From Exiguobacterium flavidum (GTDB lineage: Bacteria > Bacillota > Bacilli > Exiguobacteriales > Exiguobacteriaceae), in assembly GCF_003344535.1 (NCBI RefSeq), contig NZ_QPKS01000008.1, positions 1-64,000 on the forward strand: 64,000 nt of DNA, written 5' to 3'. Position numbers and translations under genes: made by a program. Below, piece by piece: positions 25,812-33,741 of the stretch. The notes beneath the pieces were generated by a model, which ran no database searches, was not told where the DNA came from, and saw nothing but the letters and a program-made list of their open reading frames with translations. Position 1 is the stretch's first letter, and the number at the start of each line of letters is the position of its first letter.

Positions 25812-26137
25812 CGCGCTATGAGGACCGCGGTAATTTGAAGTGGATCCCGTTCCTGATGCCGGAGCACGCCGCGCTTCTGCGCGAATACTACGTACGCGTC
25901 CAGAAGCTGGAGATGCCGGCGATCGACGAGCAGCTGAAGGAGTGGTGGGCGCGTGAGCTCGAGCAGGCACTGATCGACGGGACGGAGACGCGCATCATCT
26001 ACTTCGAGGACGGCGGATACCGGACGGCGTCCGGCTTCGTCGAACAGGTCCGTCAGGAGGAGGAAATCCTTGTGATCCGCTCCTCTGAGAGACAGGAAAT
26101 TCCGCTCGCGCGAATCATCCGAATCGAAACGGGGTAG
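25808..26137 (+). CDS. YolD-like protein
   Basis: 109 residues from a GTG at 25808 that overlaps the polymerase stop (GTGA), with GGGAGG nine bases upstream. The N-terminus TRYEDRGNLKW, then PFLMPEHAALLREYY, is the pattern of YolD-like proteins, which pair with UvrX/YqjW polymerases in Bacillales. The mature role is not settled; a regulatory or accessory-subunit function analogous to UmuD is proposed in the literature as a possibility. Confidence 0.8.
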   Translation: MTRYEDRGNLKWIPFLMPEHAALLREYYVRVQKLEMPAIDEQLKEWWARELEQALIDGTETRIIYFEDGGYRTASGFVEQVRQEEEILVIRSSERQEIPLARIIRIETG

Positions 26138-26190
26138 AGCCAACTAAAGACGCGCTATCCATCCTAATCGAAAGAAAGAAGGAATCATCC

Positions 26191-27003
26191 ATGCTCGAAT
26201 GGTTCAGCTCACTGCCTGTCGTCGTCCAGGCGCTGCTCGCGGGGACGATGACGTGGGGATTGACCGCGATCGGGGCTACGCTCGTCTTCGTCTTTACGAC
26301 GATCGAGCGGCACATCATGAACATGATGCTCGGGTTCGCTGCCGGTGTCATGATCGCCGCCTCCTTCTGGTCGCTGCTCGCCCCGGCTATCGCCTTTACC
26401 GAGGAGGCTGGAGGCATCGCCTGGCTCCCTGCGACGATCGGATTCTTGGCAGGCGGCGCCTTCGTCCGCCTGCTCGACTTCGCGACGCCTCACCTTCATC
26501 TCGCCTCCCCGATCGAGAAGGCGGAAGGACCGTCGACGAATCTGAAGAAGACGACGCTTCTCTTCCTCGCGATCACCTTACACAACATCCCGGAAGGTCT
26601 CGCGATCGGCGTCGCTTTCGGGGCAGCAGCCCTCAACATGGAGGGAGCGACAGTTCTTGGAGCGTTTGGTCTCGCACTCGGAATCGGGATCCAGAACATG
26701 CCGGAAGGCGCGGCACTCTCGATCCCGCTGCGCGGCGAGGGATTATCACGGGCAAAGGCGTTCCACTACGGACAAATCTCAGCCGTCGTCGAACCGATCG
26801 CCGCGATGATCGGCGCGGCAGCCGTCTATTTCGTCCAGCCGATCCTTCCGTATGCACTCGCTTTCGCGGCAGGAGCGATGATTTTCGTCGTCGTCGAGGA
26901 ACTGATCCCGGAATCGCAGGCAGATGACGGATCAGACCTCGCGACGATCGGCCTGATGGTCGGGTTCGCCGTCATGATGATTCTCGACGTCGCCCTCGGA
27001 TGA
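26191..27003 (+). CDS. ZIP-family metal transporter (GufA-like)
   Basis: 270 residues, eight hydrophobic segments. The metal-site helices are TLHNIPEGLAIGVAFG near residue 130 and GIQNMPEGAALSIPL near 168, both with the ZIP N-P-E-G signature, and VVEELIPES near 235 gives further acidic ligands. GAAAGAAGGA precedes the ATG. It is expected to import zinc or another divalent metal. It converges on a zinc/cadmium efflux ATPase across a shared hairpin. Confidence 0.9.
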   Translation: MLEWFSSLPVVVQALLAGTMTWGLTAIGATLVFVFTTIERHIMNMMLGFAAGVMIAASFWSLLAPAIAFTEEAGGIAWLPATIGFLAGGAFVRLLDFATPHLHLASPIEKAEGPSTNLKKTTLLFLAITLHNIPEGLAIGVAFGAAALNMEGATVLGAFGLALGIGIQNMPEGAALSIPLRGEGLSRAKAFHYGQISAVVEPIAAMIGAAAVYFVQPILPYALAFAAGAMIFVVVEELIPESQADDGSDLATIGLMVGFAVMMILDVALG

Positions 27004-27009
27004 AAGAAA

Positions 27010-27054
27010 AGAAGCGTTCGTACATGTCCTTGAGGACTGCGTACGAACGCTTCT
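27010..27054. terminator. Inverted repeat between ZIP and P-type ATPase genes
   Basis: AGAAGCGTTCGTAC pairs exactly with GTACGAACGCTTCT around a 17-base loop. It sits in the 57-base gap between convergent genes; T runs are short. Confidence 0.7.
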
Positions 27055-27060
27055 GCATGT

Positions 27061-29163
27061 TCATTTCCTTAAAATCCGCATCGCGTTCAAGACGGCGAGC
27101 AGCGTGACGCCGACATCGGCGAAGACCGCTTCCCACATCGTCGCGATGCCGAAGGCGCCAAGCGCTAGGAAAATCAACTTGACCCCGAAGGCGAAGCCGA
27201 TGTTCTGGTAGACGATTCGGCGTGTCTTGCGTGCGACGTCGAGCGCATCGATCAGCTTTTTCGGCTCGTCCGTCATGAGGACGATATCCGCCGCCTCGAT
27301 CGCCGCATCGCTCCCGAGTCCGCCCATCGCGATGCCGAGATCCGCCCGGGCAAGGACCGGCGCGTCGTTGATTCCGTCCCCGACGAAGGCGACCTTCTTG
27401 CCGTTCGTTCGCGCGAGAATTTCTTCGAGCCGCTCGACCTTCTGATCCGGCAACAGCTCCGCATAGAACCTGTCGATCCCGATTCGCTCGGCGAGCGCCT
27501 GAGCCGTCTCGTTCCGGTCGCCTGTCAACATGATCGTCTCGCGGATGCCGATGTCCTTCAAACGGAGGAGCGTCTCCTTGACATCATCCTTCAAGCGGTC
27601 GGCGATCTCGATCGCACCGAGGTACGCTCCGTCACGCGCGACATGGACGACCGTGCTTGCACCGTCGATGTCGAGCGGCGAGAGGCCCAGCTCGCGGAAC
27701 CAACGGCCGTTGCCGGCCCGGATCACACCGTCCGGGAACGTCGCCTCGATACCGGACCCTGCCACTTCACGGTATCCTGTTCCGGTCTTGTCGATGTCCT
27801 TCCCATATTCCTTCATGATCGAGCGCGCGATCGGATGGTTCGAGGCGTGCTCGACTTGAGCCGCAACCTCGAGCAATTCCGACTCTGTCACGCCCCGCGG
27901 ATGGAGCGCCGTCACTTCGAAGACGCCGTGAGTCAGCGTCCCTGTCTTGTCGAAGACGACCGTGTCGATATCATTGAGCGCCTCGAGATAGTTCCCGCCT
28001 TTGACGAGTACGCCGCGCTTCGAGGCCGCCCCGATTCCGCCGAAGAAGCCGAGCGGGATCGAGATGACGAGCGCGCACGGACAGCTGATGACGAGGAAGA
28101 CGAGCGCACGGTAGATCCAGTCGGAGAACGTCGCTCCGTCAAGGATGAGCGGCGGGACGAACGCGAGCAACGCCGCGATGACGACGACCGCCGGTGTATA
28201 GACGCGGGCGAACCGCGTGATGAATTGTTCCGTCTTGGCTTTCCGGCTTGACGCATTCTCGACGAGGTCGAGGATTTTCGCGACCGTCGATTGTCCGAAC
28301 GTCTTCTCGACCTCGATCAACAGGCGACCGTCCGTATTGACGAATCCGCCGAGGACGGAATCCCCTTCGCGGACGCGTCGCGGGACCGACTCCCCGGTCA
28401 GGGCAGCCGTGTCGACGAGCGCCTCACCCTCGAGCAGGCGGCCGTCGAGCGGGATTCGTTCTCCCGGCAGGACGACGATCCGTGTCCCGATGCTCACCGA
28501 TTCCGGCGAGACGACCGTACCATCCTCGAGCATCGCCCGGTCCGGCCGGATGTCCATCAAACCGGCAATCGATTTGCGTGACTGGTCGACCGCCCGGTGC
28601 TGGAAGTATTCGCCGATCTGATAGAAGAGCATGACGGCGACGCCTTCCGCGTATTCGCCGATCGCGAACGCCCCGAGCGTCGCGATGACCATCAGGAAGT
28701 TCTCATCGAACACCTGGCCGTGCCGGATGTTCCGGACCGCCCGGACGACGACGTCACCGCCGATCAGCGCGTAGGCGATCAGGAAGAGATACAGTTCGAC
28801 CGCAGTTGGCGCAAGAAACGCTGAGGCATATGCGACGACCCCGATGCCGTACCGGATCATCGTGCCTCTCCCGAAGTGATCATGATCGTGTTCATGGCTG
28901 TGGACGTGCTGATTCGTCGTTTTCTCATCTTGGTCCGATGCGAGCGTCACACCGGGCTCGAGCTCCTTGACCCGCCCGATGATCCGCGGATAGACTTCCG
29001 TCCGCGCGCTCCCTTCCTGATACGTCACGAACAGCTTCTCTCCCGCAAAGTCGAGGTTCGCTTCCGCGACGCCGTCGAGCGCCTGGATTCCACGTTCGAC
29101 CTTCGCTGCGCAGTTCGCACAGTCGATGCCCTTGATGACCACTTTCTCCTTCTGTCGTTCCAT
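27061..29163 (-). CDS. P1B-type ATPase, Zn2+/Cd2+/Pb2+ efflux
   Basis: 700 residues. An N-terminal HMA domain with GIDCANCAAKVE at residue 13 is followed by a His/Asp-rich patch (HSHEHDHDHF). The actuator loop TGES lies near 255, the membrane metal site SCPCALVIS near 350, phosphorylation motif DKTGTLTHG near 395, NHPIAR near 437 and GDGINDAPVL near 590. The last helix contains ADVGVTLLAVLNAMR, with the Asp diagnostic of the ZntA/CadA subgroup rather than copper pumps. Preceded by a small palindrome overlapping the -10. No CadC/CzrA gene is adjacent. Confidence 0.93.
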   Translation of the reverse strand: MERQKEKVVIKGIDCANCAAKVERGIQALDGVAEANLDFAGEKLFVTYQEGSARTEVYPRIIGRVKELEPGVTLASDQDEKTTNQHVHSHEHDHDHFGRGTMIRYGIGVVAYASAFLAPTAVELYLFLIAYALIGGDVVVRAVRNIRHGQVFDENFLMVIATLGAFAIGEYAEGVAVMLFYQIGEYFQHRAVDQSRKSIAGLMDIRPDRAMLEDGTVVSPESVSIGTRIVVLPGERIPLDGRLLEGEALVDTAALTGESVPRRVREGDSVLGGFVNTDGRLLIEVEKTFGQSTVAKILDLVENASSRKAKTEQFITRFARVYTPAVVVIAALLAFVPPLILDGATFSDWIYRALVFLVISCPCALVISIPLGFFGGIGAASKRGVLVKGGNYLEALNDIDTVVFDKTGTLTHGVFEVTALHPRGVTESELLEVAAQVEHASNHPIARSIMKEYGKDIDKTGTGYREVAGSGIEATFPDGVIRAGNGRWFRELGLSPLDIDGASTVVHVARDGAYLGAIEIADRLKDDVKETLLRLKDIGIRETIMLTGDRNETAQALAERIGIDRFYAELLPDQKVERLEEILARTNGKKVAFVGDGINDAPVLARADLGIAMGGLGSDAAIEAADIVLMTDEPKKLIDALDVARKTRRIVYQNIGFAFGVKLIFLALGAFGIATMWEAVFADVGVTLLAVLNAMRILRK

Positions 29164-29180
29164 TTATCTCACCCGCCTCA

Positions 29181-29202
29181 TTCAAATGTTCGTTTGATTA
29201 TA
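29181..29202 (-). promoter_or_regulatory. Promoter -10 and operator-like palindrome of the metal ATPase
   Basis: On the minus strand TATAAT (plus 29197-29202) is immediately followed by TCAAACGAACATTTGA, an imperfect palindrome in the position expected for a CzrA/CadC-type repressor. No good -35 is visible. Confidence 0.4.
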
Positions 29203-29344
29203 AATTCATCATACGCCTATCCGGACGAAACGACAACCCCTATTCCCTCTCATCCTTGAGAATGATATTTGCGAATAGGATGGTTTCCATTTCATTAAAA
29301 TGATATGGTTTTACGTAGAATATAATGGATAAGGGAGAAACATA

Positions 29345-30181
29345 ATGGATATCTTTGAATTACTTAAAGCGCTCCTGCTCGGCTTCGTCGAGGGGATGAC
29401 TGAATTCGCGCCCGTCTCGTCGACCGGACATATGATCATCGTCGACGACATGTGGCTGCAGACGCAGGAGTTCCTCGGGAAGTACTCGGCGAACACCTTC
29501 AAGATCGTCGTTCAGCTCGGATCGATCCTCGCCGTCGTCGTCGTCTTTTGGAAACGGCTCTTCAGCCTCGTCGGTCTCTATAAGCTCGAAGGCGAGCATG
29601 ACGCGACCGGCACGCACAAGCTGAAGCTGCGCCACGTCTTGATCGGTCTGCTTCCGGCAGGCGTCCTCGGCGTCATCTTCGAGGACGTCATCGACGAAAA
29701 ACTGTTCTCCGTCGAGACGGTCATCATCGGACTCGCCGTCGGTGCGTTCCTGATGATCGCAGCCGACAAGCTCGGACCGAAGGAGATCAAGACCCACACG
29801 CTCGATCAGATCACCTACAGACAGGCAGCCTTGATCGGTCTGTTCCAGTGCCTTTCGCTCTGGCCCGGCTTCTCGCGCTCCGGTTCGACGATTTCGGGCG
29901 GTGTCTTCCTCGGTCTCAACCACCGGACGGCAGCGGACTTCACGTTCATCATGGCCGTTCCGATCATGATGGGCGCGAGCCTGATTTCCCTCGTCAAGAA
30001 CTGGGAGTACATCAACGCAGGCGACTTCGGCTTCTACGCCGTCGGTTTCGTCAGCTCCTTCATCTTCGCCTTGCTGTCGATCCGCTTCTTCCTGAAGCTG
30101 ATCAACAAGATCAAGCTCGTCCCGTTCGCCATCTACCGGCTCGTGCTCGCAGCAGTACTCGCGTTCATCCTCTATACATGA
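29345..30181 (+). CDS. uppP: Undecaprenyl-diphosphatase
   Basis: Dephosphorylates undecaprenyl pyrophosphate to recycle the cell-wall lipid carrier; confers bacitracin tolerance when abundant. 278 residues, about eight membrane helices. Catalytic motifs are GFVEGMTEFAPVSSTGH near residue 13 and LWPGFSRSGSTISGG near 173. AGGGAGAA precedes the ATG. The preceding 180 bases hold a TATAAT about 20 bases before the start region and a TCATTAAAATGA palindrome at about 29292. The terminator arm starts inside the last codons. Confidence 0.96.
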   Translation: MDIFELLKALLLGFVEGMTEFAPVSSTGHMIIVDDMWLQTQEFLGKYSANTFKIVVQLGSILAVVVVFWKRLFSLVGLYKLEGEHDATGTHKLKLRHVLIGLLPAGVLGVIFEDVIDEKLFSVETVIIGLAVGAFLMIAADKLGPKEIKTHTLDQITYRQAALIGLFQCLSLWPGFSRSGSTISGGVFLGLNHRTAADFTFIMAVPIMMGASLISLVKNWEYINAGDFGFYAVGFVSSFIFALLSIRFFLKLINKIKLVPFAIYRLVLAAVLAFILYT

Positions 30182-30196
30182 GGATGAACGTTTTTT
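30161..30196 (+). terminator. uppP terminator overlapping its stop codon
   Basis: GCGTTCATCCTC pairs with GAGGATGAACGT around a loop holding the stop codon region, followed by TTTTTTG. The 5' arm is coding sequence. Confidence 0.9.
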
Positions 30197-30274
30197 GTTT
30201 TTCCATGAAACTAATTTCTGGCGAATATGGGTATAGAAGAATTGTAGTCAGAAAAAGAGAAGGAGTGAATGCTA

Positions 30275-30868
30275 GTGGCACGTCGCAATCGAAGCGGATC
30301 GAAACTTCCGCTGATCATCGGAATCGCAGTCGTCGTCCTGATTGCTTTCCTCGCAATCGGACAGTATAACAACCTGGTCAATCTCGAAGAGGACGTCGAC
30401 AACAAGTGGGCCCAAGTCGACAATCAGATCAAACGCCGGGCTGACCTCATCCCGAACCTCGTCAACACAGTCAAAGGAGTCGCGGGACAAGAACAGAAAG
30501 TTTACGGGGATATCGCGAAGGCACAGGCTAGCCTCGCGCAAGCCGCAACGACGGAGCAGACCATCCAGGCCGATCAGCAGGTGACGACGTCACTTCGCGG
30601 ATTGATCGCCCTGCAGATGACCTATCCTGAATTGAAGTCGAATCAGCAGTTCCAGGCATTGATGGACAGCTTGGAGGGGACGGAGAACCGTCTCGGAATC
30701 GCGCGCAAGGATTACAATGACGTCGTGACGACGTATAATAAGAAACGCCGCAGCTTCCCAACGAGCTTGTACGCAAGCGTATTCGGCTTCGAGAAGAAAC
30801 CGTACTATGAAATCTCGGAAAGCGACCGGGAAAACCCGACCGTCGATTTTGAAAGTGATTCGCAATGA
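30275..30868 (+). CDS. LemA-family membrane protein
   Basis: 197 residues from the GTG at 30275 (AGGAG nine bases upstream; an ATG at 30269 is only three bases from it). A short basic start and one membrane helix (IIGIAVVVLIAFLAIGQY) are followed by the LemA helical domain with NNLVNLEEDVDNKWAQVDNQ, RRADLIPNLV and a coiled-coil body. The tail contains VFGFEKKPYYEIS. LemA proteins commonly pair with TPM-domain proteins, as here (4-base overlap). The cellular role is poorly defined. Confidence 0.92.
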   Translation: MARRNRSGSKLPLIIGIAVVVLIAFLAIGQYNNLVNLEEDVDNKWAQVDNQIKRRADLIPNLVNTVKGVAGQEQKVYGDIAKAQASLAQAATTEQTIQADQQVTTSLRGLIALQMTYPELKSNQQFQALMDSLEGTENRLGIARKDYNDVVTTYNKKRRSFPTSLYASVFGFEKKPYYEISESDRENPTVDFESDSQ

Positions 30869-31599
30869 TTTGGCGTCGGACGCGTCTGTTCCTTGCCGCG
30901 TTCCTCGTCCTGTTCATGACGGCTCCAGTCGCGCAAGCGGTGACAGAGCGAACGGGAGCAGCCTTCTTCATCCAAGATGATGCCAACATCCTCTCGGCAA
31001 GCGAAGAAGCAGAACTCGCCCGGCTCGGCGAAGAGCTCGAGCGGTATACGACGGCACAAGTCGTCTTGAAGACGGTGCCTGACCTGAAGGGCCAGGATCT
31101 CAGCACTTACGCGAACGAGACGTTCCGTGCACAAGGAATCGGTCAGGAAGGTGCAGACAACGGCGTCCTCGTCGTCGTCGCCCCGAACGAGACGTCACGT
31201 AACTTCCGGATCGAGGTCGGCTACAAGATGGAAGGCATCATCACCGATACGACGGCAGGTCGCATCCTGGACGAGAATGCCGTCCCTTACCGTGAGACCG
31301 GTGAATGGAACAAGGCAGCGGCTGAAACCTACAAAGCCGTCGTCAGCGTCGTCTCGAAGGAACAGCCGCTCGAGGCTTCCGACCCCGCACCGCAATCCGA
31401 AGGCGGACTCAGTTTCTGGACGAAGGTACTGATCGGTGCAGGACTCGTCCTGTTGATTTTCCTCGACATGAAGTTCACCGGCGGCATGTTCTTCTTCGCG
31501 ATTCTCAACATCCTCTCGTCCGTCCTGCGGGGCGGCGGGGGCGGTGGCGGAAGCCGCGGTGGGGGCGGAAGCTCCGGCGGCGGCGGCGCGGAACGCTGA
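30865..31599 (+). CDS. TPM-domain membrane protein (YgcG-like)
   Basis: 244 residues. A signal peptide of about 25 residues is followed by a TPM (YgcG) domain at about 30-155 with FIQDDANILSASEEAEL and the conserved NGVLVVVAPNE and RIEVGYKMEGIITD. A hydrophobic segment lies near 182-215 and a glycine/serine-rich tail ends GGGSSGGGGAER. TPM domains include photosystem repair factors and predicted phosphatases; in bacteria the lemA-TPM pair is widespread but of uncertain role. Overlaps lemA by 4 bases. Confidence 0.9.
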   Translation: MIWRRTRLFLAAFLVLFMTAPVAQAVTERTGAAFFIQDDANILSASEEAELARLGEELERYTTAQVVLKTVPDLKGQDLSTYANETFRAQGIGQEGADNGVLVVVAPNETSRNFRIEVGYKMEGIITDTTAGRILDENAVPYRETGEWNKAAAETYKAVVSVVSKEQPLEASDPAPQSEGGLSFWTKVLIGAGLVLLIFLDMKFTGGMFFFAILNILSSVLRGGGGGGGSRGGGGSSGGGGAER

Positions 31600-31619
31600 A
31601 ACCAGAAAGGAATCGATGC

Positions 31620-31889
31620 ATGTCAGTCATCCAGTTCATCACGATCTATTACCTGCTCTTCTCCCTCATCGGATTCGTCTCGATGTGGCAGGATAAGCGA
31701 AAAGCACGAAACGGACAGTACCGCACGCCGGAATCGACCTTGCTCGCCATCGCCTTCCTCGGCGGCGCGCTTGGGACGTTCGTCGCGATGCAGACCTTCC
31801 GTCATAAGACACAAAAAGCGAAATTCCAGTTGCTCGTCCCGCTTGCGATCCTGTTGCATGCGACGGGCTGGATCCTCGCGACACGTTGA
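31620..31889 (+). CDS. DUF1294 small membrane protein
   Basis: 89 residues with three hydrophobic segments. WQDKRKARNGQYRTPESTL followed by AFLGGALGTFVAMQTFRHKT is the DUF1294 signature (K-A-x-x-x-x-W/Y-R-T-P-E motif). AGAAAGGA precedes the ATG. Probably co-transcribed with the lemA-TPM pair, 20 bases upstream; ends at a terminator. Function unknown. Confidence 0.88.
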   Translation: MSVIQFITIYYLLFSLIGFVSMWQDKRKARNGQYRTPESTLLAIAFLGGALGTFVAMQTFRHKTQKAKFQLLVPLAILLHATGWILATR

Positions 31890-31890
31890 G

Positions 31891-31925
31891 GCACTCGGGT
31901 CTTCCCCTGAGTGCTTTTCTTTTTC
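31891..31925 (+). terminator. Terminator after the lemA-TPM-DUF1294 operon
   Basis: GCACTCGGG pairs with CCTGAGTGC around a short loop and is followed by TTTTCTTTTT. Confidence 0.88.
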
Positions 31926-31981
31926 CATTATCAGGTAATGATGCAGTATACTGAAAGAAAACGTCTCAGAAAGGGGTCTTC

Positions 31982-32428
31982 ATGAAACTACTTTCGCGGC
32001 TCGTCTTCCTCTCCCTTCTTCTCTTCTCCACTCCAGCCCACGCATTGTCCTGGGCCTACCCGTTCGTCGTCTGGGACGGGAAGGTATATGAAGTGAAACA
32101 GGAGAACGTCATTCCGAAAGAGGAAGTCGGCAAACGGATCGGCGAGGTCAAGACGATTCCGAACGACATGACGGGTCGTTATTACGGGGACGCGTCGAAC
32201 ATGTATCCGAAAGGAACGGCCTATCACGCCATCGAGGGGAAAAATCGGGATAAGACGATCGCCGTCAAGGACGACGGCCGTTACGTCGAAGCGGTCTATC
32301 GGTATGATTCCCCGTTCCACGTCCTCGACATCTTGACGAACCCGCTGTTCCAGATCGTCATGCTCGTCCTGATCAGTCTGCCGATTGCCTTCTTCATCCG
32401 GAACGCCATCCGGCGCAGACGTTCGTAA
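31982..32428 (+). CDS. Hypothetical exported, membrane-anchored protein
   Basis: 148 residues. A clear signal peptide (hydrophobic core LLSRLVFLSLLLFST, cleavage near AHA) precedes an extracytoplasmic domain of about 95 residues and a C-terminal helix (about 118-136) with a basic RRRR end, so a type I membrane topology is likely. Within the domain, VWDGKVYEV and NMYPKGTAYHAIEG are visible. No family recognised. Monocistronic with AAGGGG upstream. Confidence 0.65.
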   Translation: MKLLSRLVFLSLLLFSTPAHALSWAYPFVVWDGKVYEVKQENVIPKEEVGKRIGEVKTIPNDMTGRYYGDASNMYPKGTAYHAIEGKNRDKTIAVKDDGRYVEAVYRYDSPFHVLDILTNPLFQIVMLVLISLPIAFFIRNAIRRRRS

Positions 32429-32491
32429 TTCACGGAAATGCTTTTTTGGCATGCTAGAATCAAATCATCACGATGAAAAGGAAGTGCGCCT

Positions 32492-32530
32492 ATGTTCACC
32501 GCTTTTGCACGCCAATCCGTATCGGACTAA
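32492..32530 (+). CDS. Possible 12-residue leader peptide
   Basis: An ATG at 32492 with AAGGAAG seven bases upstream opens a 12-codon frame (MFTAFARQSVSD) ending at TAA 32528-32530, about 45 bases before the GNAT start. A TAGAAT lies at about 32453. It could be a translated leader or chance. Confidence 0.2.
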   Translation: MFTAFARQSVSD

Positions 32531-32575
32531 ACGCGCGGGAGCCAACTCGTTCTCGCAGCAAAAGGAGAACTAACA

Positions 32576-33112
32576 TTGATCGATATCTTTAAAGGAAAAC
32601 AGCTGATCATGACACCGAACCGCGACGGGGACGCCACTGTCCTTGCCGCCTGGGAGGAGGATGCACGCTTTCTCCGTTTCATGGACACGGATCGCGCCTA
32701 TCCCCGTTCGTACGAGACGATCGCGGAGTCCGAGAACCGCGAGAGCGAGCATTTCTCGTTCCGTCTGCGGACGAAGGACGAGGAACGCCTGATTGGTTTC
32801 ATCGCCCTGCACGGCGTCGAATGGAACAACCGGACAGGGTCGCTCGCGATTGGCATCGGCGACCCGGCCGACCGGGGAAAAGGTTACGGGCTCGAGGGCA
32901 TCCACCTGCTCCTCCGATACGCCTTCCACGAACTCGATCTGTACCGGGTCTCGCTCGACGTCATCGCCTACAACGACAGTGCTGTCCGCGCATATGAGAG
33001 CGCCGGTTTCCGTCTCGAAGGACGACAGCGGGAGGCCGTCTACCGGGACGGCGCACGCTATGACCGGCTTTATATGGGCATCCTGAAGGCTGAATGGGTC
33101 AATCCTTTCTGA
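32576..33112 (+). CDS. GNAT acetyltransferase
   Basis: 178 residues from a TTG start with AAAAGGAG ten bases upstream. Acetyl-CoA-site region GIGDPADRGKGYGLEGI near residue 95 and DVIAYNDSAVRAYESAGF near 130 are typical of the RimJ-like GNAT fold (Acetyltransf_3). Substrate unknown. Convergent with another GNAT gene across a strong hairpin. Confidence 0.85.
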   Translation: MIDIFKGKQLIMTPNRDGDATVLAAWEEDARFLRFMDTDRAYPRSYETIAESENRESEHFSFRLRTKDEERLIGFIALHGVEWNNRTGSLAIGIGDPADRGKGYGLEGIHLLLRYAFHELDLYRVSLDVIAYNDSAVRAYESAGFRLEGRQREAVYRDGARYDRLYMGILKAEWVNPF

Positions 33113-33115
33113 ATA

Positions 33116-33159
33116 CGAACAAGCACCGCGCGGAGACGTCTCCGGCGGTGCTTGTTCGT
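33116..33159. terminator. Hairpin between two convergent GNAT genes
   Basis: ACGAACAAGCACCGC pairs exactly with GCGGTGCTTGTTCGT, 15 bp, with a loop that itself can pair (GGAGACGTCTCC). Confidence 0.8.
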
Positions 33160-33161
33160 GC

Positions 33162-33614
33162 TCAGAGCGTCTTTTGGTACAGCCGGGTCTCGTCACCCGT
33201 GACATAATAGCATGCCCCGCCGTCCTCGAATCCATGCCGTTCATAATACCCGACATGGTCCGTCGCGAGGTGCAGCGCCGTGAACCCTTTTCGTCTCGTC
33301 TCTTCTTCTGCATGCACAAGCAACGCGCCGCCGATTCCTGCGCCGCGTCTGTCTTCATCGACGTACAAACAGCCGAACCAGGGCGTCAGATCCTGACGGC
33401 TGACGAGGTCGACCCGAAGCAGCGCATAGTTCGCGATCATCGCTCCCCCGTCAAGCGCTATGTAGAAGCGCGGCAGACTTTCAGTCGTCACGCATGACGC
33501 CCGCATACAATCTTCGTAAAACATCCGATTGTCCATGTTCCCCCACTGATTCGCAAACCGGTCCATCGCCTGCACAAGCAGCTCCGGACGTGTACTCAAC
33601 TCGATGATTTCCAT
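33162..33614 (-). CDS. GNAT acetyltransferase
   Basis: 150 residues. Acetyl-CoA loop DEDRRGAGIGGALLVHAEEE near residue 88 and a late aromatic pair GYYERHGFEDGG near 124 are standard GNAT features. Substrate unknown. AGGGGGAGGGAAC lies just before the ATG at 33614. Confidence 0.87.
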   Translation of the reverse strand: MEIIELSTRPELLVQAMDRFANQWGNMDNRMFYEDCMRASCVTTESLPRFYIALDGGAMIANYALLRVDLVSRQDLTPWFGCLYVDEDRRGAGIGGALLVHAEEETRRKGFTALHLATDHVGYYERHGFEDGGACYYVTGDETRLYQKTL

Positions 33615-33741
33615 CGTTCCCTCCCCCTCTCGCCTTCAGTATAATGCCACCTCTTTCGATTCCCTTTTTGTTCGACAGGAAAGAGGGGCTACCGGTACAC
33701 TTGAGAGGAAATGTATCCAATCCAAAAAAGGGGGCAATGCA

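Noticed and set aside
29240-29330. Fur or Zur box upstream of uppP
   Set aside because: GAGAATGATATTTGC and TCATTAAAATGA resemble parts of these boxes but miss too many consensus positions.
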